From NCBI GenBank assembly GCA_008933995.1, contig WARS01000063.1:660001-724000 (forward strand): a stretch of 64,000 nt of DNA, read 5' to 3'. Positions 46,556 through 56,979 of this stretch are shown here, piece by piece. The position numbers and the translations under genes are program-made. The notes under the pieces were generated by a model that was not told the DNA's origin, made no database searches, and saw only the letters and a program-made list of their open reading frames with translations. This stretch comes from Datnioides undecimradiatus (lineage: Eukaryota > Chordata > Actinopteri > Lobotiformes > Datnioididae). Each line of letters opens with the position of its first letter. Position 1 is the stretch's first letter.

Positions 46556-49206
46556 TGCCCTCCTTGTGGTTTTTTTGTACGGAAAAACAATCTTCACGCA
46601 GCACATTAGCCTTCGGTGGATCAACAGAGCCAGCCAGTTTCCATATAACCCCCGTGTTAAGCTAGGAAACTAACTCCCTCTAAGACCCGCAGCGGTCTGG
46701 TTTTCCACTACGGGCCGGTCGGGGCCAAACGGGGCCAAACGGGGGGCTCTCACACATCATCCCCGTCTGAAAACAACCAAACATACGTGTTCCCTGCTGC
46801 AGACAGACGCCGTGTGTCACTCATGTTCTTATACCAAAGCTTGGGTCTTCAGCTTCTGGACGTGCTGGAGCTGGAGTCTGCACTTTGTTTGGCAGTCAGC
46901 CCAGTGTCTTGCAGGTATTGCATATGAAAACGCAGCTTTGCACGCAGGCGATGCGCCGATGCCTCACACTGACCCCTGTGGAGGGCGGATTTGTACTAAA
47001 CCACGTGTAAAATATGAGGTGATGTAGTAAGAGCAGCAGCGCAGGGTGGAGGTCGGGCGTCAGTGTCCGCACGCAGCATACAAACAAAGTTTCCTAAACT
47101 AAACTAACTGTTTATCTGTGTTGCCATGACGACCACAGATTTGCTCCCGTCAGCAGAAGCCGATAGGCCAAACCTGTCACCTGTAGATGAAACTGGCAGT
47201 TCGAAACAGTAATTGAAGAGACCGAGTTGCTTCTAGTCAACGTTTCGTCCATCGAGAGGTTCCCTGTGACCTGATGTGCATGCCGGTGCCCTTCATGAAC
47301 CTACATGAGCAGGACCAAAGCATGCGAACTCCAGCTTGGTTTTAGTTTTTAAGGTTTTGCGTCGCGTCGCTGTTCGTGCACAGCGGAGTCTTGGTGAAAC
47401 TTGTGCAGCAGAAACTTAAAGTTAGCCCTGAAACATCAGACTTTTTATGATTTTCCACGAAAGGAGTTCTGCTGTGGGGTCAGACCCGTGACAAAACCAC
47501 CTTCGCCTGCGCTCCATGCAGTCTCCAGAGCTGGTCTGACCTCTCTTTCCCTCAGCTTTGCACAACAACAAGCTAAATATACGATTGAGGACCCTTTCTT
47601 TGCTTCGCTAAACATGCTGAGGTGGCCTCGGTGAGCCCTACCTGACCTGCAGCGGAAAGTATGTCCCTCTGACACTGAAACAACACTGCCAGGCACACAC
47701 ACACACACACACACACACACTGCTGTTGACAGTGGCAGCCAGCTCTGACATACCTCCGTCTTTTCTGTTCCTCCGCTATTTAAATTCCCTCATTCCACCT
47801 CTTTCTCTCTTTCCACACGCTCCTGCAGCCTTGTTTTTCCTTGTTTTTGGAACCGTCCCTCCATCCCTGAATCCAGGGAGAAGGGAGCGAGCGGAGGGTG
47901 AGCCGGGGCGGGAATGAAAGGATCCGTGCTGACCTTTCAGCGTCTGTTTTAAACCTGTTTTCTTTCCTCAACTATCAGTGTGCAGCTCTGCATGTGTGTG
48001 TGTGTGAGTGGGTTTCCTGTGCTGCTGCTCATCACCAGTAGAGGGCACTGCCAAGTCTGACTGAGCTGGAGCTCGTCCTGTTAATCAGCCTCTTTAAAGA
48101 AAAGACGGTCGCAGCAAAGTTCAGATGCAGTTTTCCCCTCACAGGGGGAGAGTTTGGAGTCAGGAGTCAGGCTTTTAAACCCAGTTCCTGCTCTGTTGGT
48201 TGAAGAAACACTGCACAAGGAAGGAAAACAACCAATGTCACATTTAAAGCAAAACAATAGAGGTGTTATCAGCAAAACAGGATTAGCAGGAGGTTATAAT
48301 TGGTGTTTTAACACATAAGCAGCTTCTAATGTTGGAGGTGGTGGATTTCTAATCAATTAAAATGCTGTTTGGTAGTTTAATCTATAGAATGCATTACATT
48401 TTATTGGCTGATTGTATGATTTCTGTATAAAATCTAAATTAAAACAGCCGAGTGTTCGGTAGATCCATAGGAAAAGTCAGGGAGTTTAAGTATAAAGCCA
48501 TAAATAGCACAAGGGAAGACGAGAGCTAAGTCACAAAGAGCTTAAAACTGAACCAAAGTGCTCGAATAAATGTAATTAGCTACTTTCCACGTCATCATAT
48601 CTGAGTTTTGCACGTAAATCCTCATTTACATGCATGAAGTGCAGTAAAAAGTACCTTAAATACACAACAAAGTGTCCCGCAGCATGGATACGTGCAGCAT
48701 CTGATGCATCTTGTGCGATTTTTGCATCTTGTGCATTTAAATATAAAGAAAATTTAAAGTAAAATTTAAAAAAAGATGTTTTTTTTTTATTGCTGCTGTG
48801 GTTCTGTTTGGATGCTTGCAGCCAAATATGAGGCTGTAATTCAGCCTCTGACGCTCTGACCTCTTTACACCTGAGCTCGCCAACAAAGGCCATCATTCTC
48901 CGATTCGACGTGACGATAGACGCGCGGGGGGAAGACGTGTGGACTGTTTGTTTGGCTAAAGAGAAGAGAGAAAGGAATAAGAAGTATTTTAAAAGAGGGA
49001 TGATGGAGGGGCAGGCAGAGACGGGAAGAGGTGGGAGCAGAGAGAGAGAAGAATAAAGGAGTCTTTACATGTCTGTGGAACCAGCAGCTCGCAGCACTTT
49101 CACATAATTTAAGACATATGGACGTTATTAGGACGACTGTGTCTGTGTGTGTGTGTGTGTGTGACTGTATCGGTGTGTGCGCAGGAGTCTGGGAGTGTGT
49201 GTGCGA

Positions 49207-49239
<33 letters not shown>

Positions 49240-49506
49240 TTTGCGCTGCAGGCTGCAGAAGACAGTCACGTTTTTGTGGTGCAGCGAAATGACTGTTGTA
49301 CCGAACGATCCCCCTCCACCACCACCACCACCTCCACCTTCACCAACTCCCCCCCCGTCCCACGTGGAACTTGGAACGTTCCAGAGTGACGCTGCATAAA
49401 AAACTGCGTTTGATTGGCAGCCGTGCAGGGAGATACCGTGCACATGTGTGTCTGAGCGTGGGTGTGTGTGTTTGTCTGACCTGTAGTTACCTTTCAGAGT
49501 CTTGGC

Positions 49507-49540
<34 letters not shown>

Positions 49541-49580
49541 CGACCGACTGAGTCACTGGTTGTACAGTAGCGCAGTCCTG

Positions 49581-49624
<44 letters not shown>

Positions 49625-52600
49625 AGAGGCAAACCCAAACTGACTAATTATGCAAAAGAGCCCAGCGCAGACAGTTTAAAGAGCTAAACTCCTCTCGCTT
49701 AACGAGTGTTTTACCCAATCACCTTTCAGCCTCGTTGGAGCGCTCAACAAACGAGCTAACGGCTACATAAATTGCCGAGTCATGGCTTCAGCAACATTGA
49801 AGCCATCAAAGTGAACAGTTAATTGATTGGAAGCCAATCAATGACCGACTAACCCACCAATGACCGTCCAATAAGAGGACATGTTGAACGAATGAATGAC
49901 ACGGGAACTAATTAAATTAAAGATGTAACCAGCTAACTGTTTCACTCTGTAACTGATATAAAGCCATCTGCTCCTAGTATGAACCACGTAACCATAGCAA
50001 CCTCCATGTAATTAAGGTAACGCTGGAGGAAAAGCAAACGATGTATCGCTCCTCTGATTTTCACACAAATCGGTCGAGACCGGCCGATCGTGCATGGACA
50101 TTAACGTCCAAGCCGACTGAACCGGCGGCCCGGCGAACAAAGGAGCGGCCGTGACAGCCGTGTGTTTCTTCTCAGACTGGTTTGAGGTCAGAATAGTGTA
50201 TGTAATCCCCTGTGGTCGGGGTTGGAGAGCAGGTCATGTAAGCCGATCTGTGACCGGCGGGCCCCAGGGTGCGGCAGCAGAGGAAATGTAGCTCCGCTAA
50301 CGTCTCAGAGCGCTCTGTGATCTGCGCTAACCACTCCCTAACACACACAGAGCATATATATACTATATATATGTTATTATATGTATATATACACAGTCAT
50401 ATAGTGCGTAGCTGTAATTCACACATGCACACTTCCATGCACTCAGTACCAGCTCAGTGGACTATTGTTCATTCATTCTGAGGGCGACGGAGGGAGGGAG
50501 GCAGGGTTTGGAGGAATGATGAGAGAGAGAGGGAAGAGGGCAACAGAGGAGAGAGAAAATGAGAGGAAAATGAGGTAGAGGACAAAATAAGAGCGCGAGT
50601 GCCCAACTGATGGTTTGGTGGCTGAAACATCGACCTCAAGAACCACATGTACCCTCACTGGCCTGGGCTCAGATCCCACTAGAAGCTCCTTTCTTTCCCC
50701 TCAGCCTCCATTATGTCTCAATGAAAAGGAGCAGGAACACTTTGTCTCTATAACCACGCTGCTTCAAGTGTGTAAACATATGGAAAATATATTCCCGACG
50801 CACAACAAAGCCCCTTTTCTCTTTGTGCTCAGGCTGTAAATGCAAACACGCCGTGGTGTACAGGTTTTTCCAACGGTTAACTCTGGACAGATGCCGCTTT
50901 GGATGAAAGTGTTATCGAGGCGTCTCAGCATGTCACTCTGCAGCACCCCATCACAGTCGCTGAAAGTGAAGCCTGCGTAGTAGTGCGTGGTTGTGAGAAG
51001 TCGAAGGAGAGGTCATAAAACGAACCCACAGCGATTAAAGTAAATTGAGAAAAACCACAGACAAGATGCATTTATGAGCTCGTGCAGGTTAGAAAACACA
51101 GAAGGAGCCTGCAAACATAAACAGAAACTAATACAGCGAAACAAATCTACATGCGAGTGCTCGACCCACATCTTAACTAGCATTTCCAAAACGATCGCAA
51201 GGCTCTTAAAGCGAATTGCGGAGCTGATTGACCAGCCACTTATCATTAGGCTGAAGTATTCATGTCTAATATCAGATTTGCTTGTTCAAATGTTCCAGTC
51301 TCATTTCCACCGGGCAGAAAATGCAAAACATGTGGAGAGCTCCGCATCGCGCTCCCGAGAACTACCGATCGAATAAAACCCTTTTACTGCAGCTCCTGTG
51401 ACGCCTAATTTGGAGATTCGCTCGATCCTTTGTGGTTTGAACGCTGCACCCTTTGAAAAACTCATTGAAAAGCCGATAAAGGCCCCCGACCAGCATCGAT
51501 ATCAATCATTCTCCTGTGCTCTTGTGTTTTTTTGGGGAAAGCCCTGAAGGTTAAGTGCACAGGTTATTTATCCAAACACAGCAGAGTGTTGGTGACTGAT
51601 TCATATTAATATAAGAGCGGTAGTCCGGTGCAGTACGCTCGCTTTTCTCCGCTTCTCTCCAACGTTCTCCGCTTCTAAATCACTTCCAAGACTGTTTTAA
51701 GGGCAGTTTTGGAGGTTAAATCAGAAGGAATGTTATTTGTCCAAACAACACTGACGACTGGTGACTGATTCATACTAAGAAATACTACGAGCAGCCAGGA
51801 AAGACTTAACTCTCCCCCCTCCTCTCTCCTGTTTCTCTGTTTCTGCCTGTCATTCTGGTTCTGCTGACTACAGGGGAAAACCTCCACAATGTATAAGTCT
51901 CTGTAAAGAGGGAGCTGGGGGGGATGAATAAGGAACGGGCATCGCGGAGAACGAACAAATGCCCAATGGAAAGTCTCGTCTAGGTATAATGCAACAGAGA
52001 CAAGAAGGAGATTAATGGATAGAAAATGTTCTTCAGATATGACAGGAGACAGAAAAAGGGGTAATATTAGGAAATTCGTGCAAGGATCGACTGTGCAAAA
52101 TGTCAAGTGAGTCAGAGACGCGACCGTTTGAGTTAAAGTTGCCATCCTTTGATGGAAAACGCAAGATTTTGGTGGTCTGTTCGTCGATGAAACGTGCAAA
52201 CGCCAACTAATTCTGGTTGCGCTGCTCAATTCGTTGCCAGTTTGCAAAATGGACAATGCGAGGTGCAGGAAAATGATTGAATGTACCAAAAAAGGATCAA
52301 GTTTGAAATGACTGATACGAAAAAATGGGTATTTGATCGAGGACTGCTTCTGTTTGCCACATTTTACCAAAAAGGTGCTTTGTAAAAGGCCACAGTGGAA
52401 CCAAAAAGGAACCCGTTCTCAGAGGTTTCCTAAAGACATTCTGCTGGTTTGTAAAGGCACGTATACCGTGAACAGTCTGTGTGTTAATCATGGCTTTTGT
52501 CCTTTGCTCTGACTTGTACCGGTTCAAACGAATTTCTGCACCTTTTCTGTCTGTGTGCCAAATAAATTATGAGCATCTAATGAAGATCATGGCTGATCTT

Positions 52601-54523
52601 TATCTGGGAGTTTACAGTTATGCATCATGAATAGACAGGTGCGTTCTCAGTTCCCATGCCTCTCGCTCCGTCTCTCCAGGTGTTTGCCAAAGTGTTCAGC
52701 CACGAGGCCTTGGAGTCCTACCTACCGAAGATCCAGCAGGTCATCCAGGAGAGCCTCCGGGTTTGGAGCTCCAACCCTGAGCCCATCAACGTCTACAGGT
52801 GGGGGTCCTAGTGTAGGAGCACAGTTGCAGGAAATAGAAATATCAAGGTGCAGAACTTGGGGCTAGGATCATTGTCGCTGAGGTAGATATGTCTTCATAA
52901 GGGGTTGTACCACTTCTGCAGAAACACACCTTATAACTGCACATATGAAAGCAAATGTGGAAGAAAGAAGGAAGTAACAACAGGGGGTAAAACATCAACA
53001 GAAAGCTCATGATTAAAGGCAAAATGGTGCAACCATGGTGGAACCATCAGTCACTGCAAACAAAATATAAAATGCAAGACGTCTTGGCGTCTGGTTCAAG
53101 CAGCATCGTGGACAGAAGCTTTGTAGTTCGCTGTAGAAACGATATTGTTGAGTATAACAGTTCCTGCCCTGTGCATAAAGCAAAATGACGTCAGTGCTGG
53201 TAGACCCATCAAATCTGCAAGTTCCTCTGCAAAGGCCAATGCATCTTATTGGTGGATGCAACTGAAGGTCCTGATTGGCTGTCTTTGTGCAGGGAGAGCC
53301 AGCGGTTGTCGTTCACCATGGCGGTGAGGGTGCTGCTGGGATTCAGGGTGTCAGAGGAGGAGATGAGGCATCTGTTCTCGACCTTCCAGGACTTTGTTGA
53401 CAACCTGTTCAGCCTGCCCATAGACCTGCCGTTCAGCGGCTACAGGAAGGTATGTGTTGACGTCGTGTCCACAGAAATGTATAGTTCTTCTCTCTTTTTT
53501 GTCATTTAAGGTACAATTTGCCTCTGATTGCATGTTCCCCAAAAACAAATCTATTACTATTACTAAAGTACTGGTACTGGGAATATAAAAAGTATGAGAA
53601 ATTGGCTTTAATAAATGGCTCCTGTTTAAGTATTTGTGCTATGTTTTGGTGCAGATGTGTACAAAGCAATGGGTTCATTGTATTTGCAGGGTATCCGTGC
53701 ACGAGACACCCTGCAAAAACACATAGAGAAGGCCATCAGGGAGAAGCCGCTGTGCTCCCAGGGGAAGGATTACAGCGATGCGCTGGACGTCCTGATGGAG
53801 AGCGCCAAAGAGAACGGCACCGAGCTCACCATGCAGGAGCTGAAGGTAACACGTCCCTGCAAAAACAAACAAAAAAAAATCACCTGAGTAGGAGGTAAAG
53901 GTGTGCAAAACATACGCTGGAGAGCAGCCAGACGCACAAGAAGCCACTCAATCACACACGGGAGCGTTAAAACACATACAGCACAGATACAACTCTGATA
54001 CGTCCGCGTTCAGACGTACACACAGTCACTGTTTACCTAGTAAAGTGCTGCCAAAGGGAACCTGACTTGGCTGACTGAAACACACACACACACGCCAACA
54101 ATTATCATAATTTGTCCAACAAATCATCTTGGGATCATAAGCAATGAAAGTGACTTATGATACACATCTTTATGTAAAATGTGTCTGCGGGGATGCTAAG
54201 CTGATGGCCACAGGCAGACAGTAACGCTATAACACACACACTCCTGGGCAGGCACACCCTCTATTTACTTATTAAAGTAATTCTGAGGAATTCTGTGGAA
54301 ACTCAACTCTCTCTGCCTCTCTCCCGCTCGCTGTGGTTTCTGGGTTAAGTCCAGGGCCAAAAATAAGTCAACACTCCCCCTGCTAGGGGTCTGAAAGAGG
54401 CCTCCTGTACGCACACACACACACACACACATATATAAATACACACTCAAAGTGAACTGGGGAGCCCCTGTCGCAGAGGCCCAGGCTCGAGCGCTCTCCT
54501 GCAGTTTTCTGACGCATGCATAT

Positions 54524-54564
<41 letters not shown>

Positions 54565-56979
54565 TTGGGCGAGGCAGAGACGTGCTTTGACACACATGAT
54601 GGCAGATGAGAGGTTCATAATGAGAGTCGTGCTGCCCAGCCTCAGTGTTATTTATTCCACTACCTTGATAATGGGCCCGGCAGGGCGCGCTAAATGTTGT
54701 TATTGGATACCGACTTCACATTTCCAAACGCGCTACTTTTCAGGAATTAAAAACAACATACTTTTATTATGCACCGGCCATTGGCATTTTGTTTGGCGCC
54801 GCCTCACTACGAGACAAATGGCCAGCTTGAGGTGTGGGGTGGTGGATGCGTGCCCGAGGTAAGGTCAAGGGCCCAGGTTGAGTTTGCTCACACTTTGGCT
54901 TAATACTTATTGACAAGAATGATTAGGCGTTTAGAAAAGGATAAATCAAAATGCCACTGACAACTTCATAACATGCTGGGTGAGAAAATCAGTTTTCTTC
55001 CATTATAAATTATGTATTTTCTATTTCTACCCGAGTATAAACAGTAGATGGTTGGGCATTTGGCTGATATCCACCCTCACCCTTCAGCGGATAATGCTAC
55101 CATCTATATTTCCACTCTCCGGATCCTTTATTCAAGTGACAAGCAATTAGGCCATCAGAAGCTGAGGGAGAATTCAGCTGGCTTTCCCACAAAGTAAAGA
55201 CAAATCAGCACAGCTCTGCACACAGTGTGAGTTTGTCCTCATGCTAAAATTACACTTTTCTTTCCATATCAGCAACTGGCTTTTCCAAACTCTGGCCGAG
55301 TAGTGAATAGTGACAGGTAGGGAGACTGTGTTTAGAGGCAGAATATGGAAAGTTTTATATTTCCAAAGCTCTTTTTGTGGAGAAGAGTCAGGCAATATTT
55401 TTAGCAAGGCTGACCCAGTTGCTGAAAATGAAGCGGGCTCATGAGAAGGCGTTGCTCACCACGAGCCAAAAGGTTTGAGAACCAGCAAACTGATACACCA
55501 TCTCGCCTGAATCATCCCACAGGAGTCGACCATCGAGCTGATCTTTGCTGCCTTTGCCACCACCGCCAGCGCCAGCACCTCGCTCATCATGCAGCTCCTG
55601 CGCCACCCGCCCGTCCTGGAGCGTCTGAGGGAGGAGCTGAGAGCCAGGGGTCTCCTCCACAATGGCTGCCTGTGCCCCGAAGGAGAACTGAGGCTGGACA
55701 CCATTGTGAGCCTCAAGTACCTGGACTGCGTCATCAAGGAGGTGCTGAGACTCTTTACGCCTGTCTCAGGGGCATACCGAACTGCCATGCAGACCTTCGA
55801 ACTTGATGTGAGTTTCCCAGAGATTAATGATTTATACCCCTATAATATGCATGTCTCTTATTATATGTGCACCTTCAAAATCCAGCTATATGTGTCTACA
55901 GAATGGTATCTCTGTTCAAAAAAGTCCTGTCAAGCTGCAGGAAACAGCTCATTAGAAGTGATAACATCTTTAGAGCTTCATGACGAGCTCTGAAAGTCTG
56001 GTTAAACTACACAAAGTTGCCCATCCTCAGTTGGAGATGCAAGCCTTGGACTCAAGTTCTTTACAACTTCCAAGATCTCTGAATGATTGTGGGAACCATT
56101 TGAGTGCTGGGAGCAATATCCCTCAATGTCAGGTTTGAACTGCAAAGTCTTTATTCCGTACAGGGGTACTTCTGTTCAGAAAGGAAACTACCCAAAAAGC
56201 CAAGGTCTTCACAAAAATGTCAAATTTCAAAAGAATAACTCAGCAGAAGTTACAACATAGTCTTTAAAGATCCTTACCAAGAGCTTTGAAAGTCGCCCAT
56301 GCTTAGTCAGGGATACAATACCTGGAATCACATTCTTTACAACTTCCAAAATCTCAGCGTGAGTATGGGAACTTTTCTGGCTTTGATTACGCAGAGGGAA
56401 TCTAGTTTCAGTCATGATCGTACCCTTCCAATCCTGCTGGTGTAGAAGTTTCTGTAAAGTGAATTCAAAAAGCAGCTCCGTTGTTTTTGTCATTGTTTCA
56501 GCTTCCCTCCAAGAGCTCAGAGCTTCTCATAGGAAAGGAAAAGGGTCTTGCTCACTGGCATCTTGTCTCTGTCTTTGTATCTCCAGGGAGTCCAGATTCC
56601 AAAAGGCTGGAGTGTGATGTACAGCATTCGGGACACCCATGATACCTCAGCTGTCTTCAAGGATGTTGATGCTTTCGACCCTGATCGCTTCAGTCAGGAG
56701 CGGGGAGAGGACAAAGAGGGACGCTTCCACTACCTGCCCTTCGGAGGCGGTGTCCGGTCCTGCCTGGGCAAGCAGCTTGCCACCCTCTTCCTTCGCATCC
56801 TGGCTATTGAGCTGGCCAGCACCAGCCGCTTTGAGCTGGCCACCCGGCAGTTCCCCCGCGTGGTCACGGTACCTGTCGTCCACCCCGTCGACGGGCTGAA
56901 GGTTAAGTTCTATGGCTTGGACTCCAACCAGAACGAGATCATGGCCAAGTCGGAAGAGCTGCTGGGAGCGACTGTTTGA
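27328..56979 (+). CDS. cyp26b1: Cytochrome P450 26B1, retinoic acid hydroxylase (complete, 7 coding exons, 512 aa)
   Basis: CYP26B1 is an ER-membrane P450 that oxidises all-trans retinoic acid to 4-hydroxy and related products, clearing the morphogen from hindbrain, limb/fin, skeletal and gonadal tissue. Coding exons: 27328-27531, 43535-43759, 52680-52798, 53293-53449, 53690-53845, 55523-55807, 56587-56979. All junctions are GT-AG with intron phases 0,0,2,0,0,0, and the sum is 512 codons plus TGA, the same length as human CYP26B1. Landmarks: N-terminal membrane segment (about 9-30), proline hinge [14 protein letters not shown] (49-62), C-helix basic block HRKRRK (138-143), I-helix [11 protein letters not shown] (295-305), K-helix ExxR (E360, R363), FDPDRF (412-417) and heme loop [10 protein letters not shown] (434-443) with ligand Cys441. 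The I-helix lacks the usual acid before the Thr pair, as in the CYP26 family. No frameshift or missing catalytic residue is seen. The N-terminus [20 protein letters not shown] and C-terminus GLDSNQNEI separate it from CYP26A1/C1. Confidence 0.96.
31779..31842. repeat. (TCT)n microsatellite, about 21 units
   Basis: Uninterrupted CTT/TTC triplets, GAA on the minus strand. Long GAA/TTC tracts can form triplexes. No reading frame through it looks real. Confidence 0.95.
33703..33749. repeat. (GT)n microsatellite
   Basis: 47-bp uninterrupted GT array in intron 1. A shorter array is at 33083-33121. Confidence 0.95.
35730..35825. repeat. CT-rich polypyrimidine tract
   Basis: Nearly pure CT/CCCT over about 95 bp, continuing less perfectly to about 36110 as a C/T-rich strand. 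It produces long spurious ORFs on both strands. Confidence 0.85.
37561..37604. repeat. (TG)n microsatellite
   Basis: 44-bp uninterrupted array in intron 1; a complementary (AC)n follows at 37723-37763, so the two could pair as an inverted repeat. Confidence 0.95.
37723..37763. repeat. (AC)n microsatellite
   Basis: 41-bp AC array, 118 bp after a TG array of similar length. Confidence 0.95.
38351..38363. promoter_or_regulatory. RFX X-box-like palindrome in intron 1
   Basis: GTTGCTAGGCAAC, near-perfect inverted half-sites GTTGC/GGCAAC. It sits in a CpG-rich patch, which raises plausibility as a regulatory site. Motif-based only. Confidence 0.35.
38757..38797. repeat. (TG)n microsatellite
   Basis: 41-bp TG array, followed 85 bp later by a 47-bp AC array at 38882-38928. 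Confidence 0.95.
38882..38928. repeat. (CA)n microsatellite
   Basis: 47-bp array. Together with 38757-38797, 39043-39077, 39202-39227 and 39355-39396 it forms an alternating GT/CA cluster of about 640 bp. Confidence 0.95.
39355..39396. repeat. (GT)n microsatellite
   Basis: 42-bp array, last of the alternating GT/CA cluster that starts at 38757. Confidence 0.95.
41371..41383 (-). promoter_or_regulatory. Perfect DR1 nuclear-receptor element in cyp26b1 intron 1
   Basis: TGACCTTTGACCT, i.e. AGGTCA-A-AGGTCA on the minus strand, identical to the site at 6991. It lies 2.15 kb before exon 2. Further half-sites occur at about 41173 and 41210. Confidence 0.4.
43535..43759 (+). CDS. cyp26b1: cyp26b1 coding exon 2
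   Basis: 75 codons (residues 69-143), from [20 protein letters not shown] to HRKRRK before GTGAGG. It covers helix A to helix C, including W117 and T121 near the modelled retinoid pocket and the basic HRKRRK that contacts heme propionates in this family. Confidence 0.95.
45344..45356. promoter_or_regulatory. RFX X-box-like palindrome in intron 2
   Basis: GTTGCTAAGCAAC, a perfect palindrome around TAA. It lies 54 bp before a perfect DR1. Confidence 0.3.
45410..45422 (-). promoter_or_regulatory. Perfect DR1 nuclear-receptor element in cyp26b1 intron 2
   Basis: TGACCTCTGACCT reads on the minus strand as AGGTCA-G-AGGTCA. It is followed by a GGGGCAAA-rich short tandem repeat. Confidence 0.4.
45428..45470. 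repeat. GGGGCAAA-type short tandem repeat
   Basis: About four units of 10 bp (GGGGCAAATG, GGGGCAAACG and similar) in intron 2. A look-alike GGGGCCAAAC doublet is at about 46720-46745. Confidence 0.75.
46077..46110. repeat. (GAA)n microsatellite
   Basis: About eleven GAA triplets in intron 2. Confidence 0.9.
46164..46207. repeat. (GT)n microsatellite
   Basis: 44-bp array; an imperfect GT/GC-interrupted array follows at 46308-46379. Confidence 0.95.
46509..46554. repeat. (GT)n microsatellite
   Basis: 46-bp uninterrupted array in intron 2. Confidence 0.95.
49988..50001. promoter_or_regulatory. RFX X-box-like palindrome in intron 2
   Basis: GTAACCATAGCAAC fits the X-box consensus GTNRCC...RGYAAC. 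Motif-based only. Confidence 0.3.
52680..52798 (+). CDS. cyp26b1: cyp26b1 coding exon 3
   Basis: 119 nt: [20 protein letters not shown] to PINVY plus two bases (AG) of a split arginine before GTGGGG. Residues 144-183, spanning the C-D helix region. Confidence 0.95.
52799..53292 (+). other. cyp26b1: cyp26b1 intron 3 (494 bp)
   Basis: GTGGGG...GTGCAG, phase 2. Nothing else is seen in it. Confidence 0.92.
53293..53449 (+). CDS. cyp26b1: cyp26b1 coding exon 4
   Basis: 157 nt completing the split Arg183 and encoding [17 protein letters not shown] to LPFSGYRK (residues 184-235), the E-F helix region with F222 near the modelled substrate pocket. Donor GTATGT. Confidence 0.95.
53690..53845 (+). CDS. 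cyp26b1: cyp26b1 coding exon 5
   Basis: 52 codons, [20 protein letters not shown] to MQELK (residues 236-287), the G-H helix region. Acceptor TTTGCAG, donor GTAACA. The preceding 240-bp intron (53450-53689) shows nothing notable. Confidence 0.95.
53846..55522 (+). other. cyp26b1: cyp26b1 intron 5 with candidate conserved non-coding block
   Basis: GTAACA...CCACAG. The first part has short CA arrays (54530-54561). From about 54600 to 55330 the sequence is complex, free of simple repeats and mixed in AT/GC, with an extended half-site TAAGGTCAAGG (about 54860-54870) and several TAAT/ATTA homeodomain-type cores. Such composition is typical of conserved enhancers, but conservation cannot be judged from one sequence. 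Confidence 0.4.
54530..54561. repeat. (CA)n microsatellite
   Basis: About 32-bp array in intron 5. Confidence 0.9.
55523..55807 (+). CDS. cyp26b1: cyp26b1 coding exon 6
   Basis: 95 codons, [20 protein letters not shown] to [10 protein letters not shown] (residues 288-382), holding the I-helix (oxygen-binding ATT at 299-301) and K-helix ExxR (E360/R363). The motif VSGAYRT carries Ala371 where, as I recall, CYP26B1 proteins usually have Gly (SGGYRT). Donor GTGAGT. Confidence 0.95.
55808..56586 (+). other. cyp26b1: cyp26b1 intron 6 with an internal ~260-bp duplication
   Basis: GTGAGT...CTCCAG. Two diverged copies begin near 55897 and 56158. Shared blocks include TTCTGTTCA-like, GAGCTTTGAAAGT-like, GTTGCCCAT-like and TTCTTTACAACTTCCAA (near 56059 and 56332) in the same order. 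No exon is supported within it. Confidence 0.6.
56587..56979 (+). CDS. cyp26b1: cyp26b1 coding exon 7 (terminal)
   Basis: 130 codons plus TGA at 56977-56979, [20 protein letters not shown] to SEELLGATV (residues 383-512). It contains FDPDRF, the heme-binding loop [10 protein letters not shown] with Cys441, the L-helix and the C-terminal beta structure ending [16 protein letters not shown]. Confidence 0.96.
   Translation, partial: GVQIPKGWSVMYSIRDTHDTSAVFKDVDAFDPDRFSQERGEDKEGRFHYLPFGGGVRSCLGKQLATLFLRILAIELASTSRFELATRQFPRVVTVPVVHPVDGLKVKFYGLDSNQNEIMAKSEELLGATV

Larger units (their letters stand above)
43760..52679 (+). other. cyp26b1: cyp26b1 intron 2 (8.9 kb)
   Basis: GTGAGG...TCTCCAG. It contains a compound (ATT)n(GTT)n at 44685-44727, CA/GT arrays (44882-44951, 46164-46207, 46308-46379, 46509-46554, 49208-49239, 49510-49540, 49585-49623), (GAA)n at 46077-46110, GGGGCAAA-type tandem units at 45428-45470, two X-box-like sites and a perfect DR1. 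The final 1.8 kb (about 50,850-52,600) lacks simple repeats and includes an unexplained 231-codon minus-strand ORF (51675-52370) and a 169-bp-spaced direct duplication. Confidence 0.85.
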
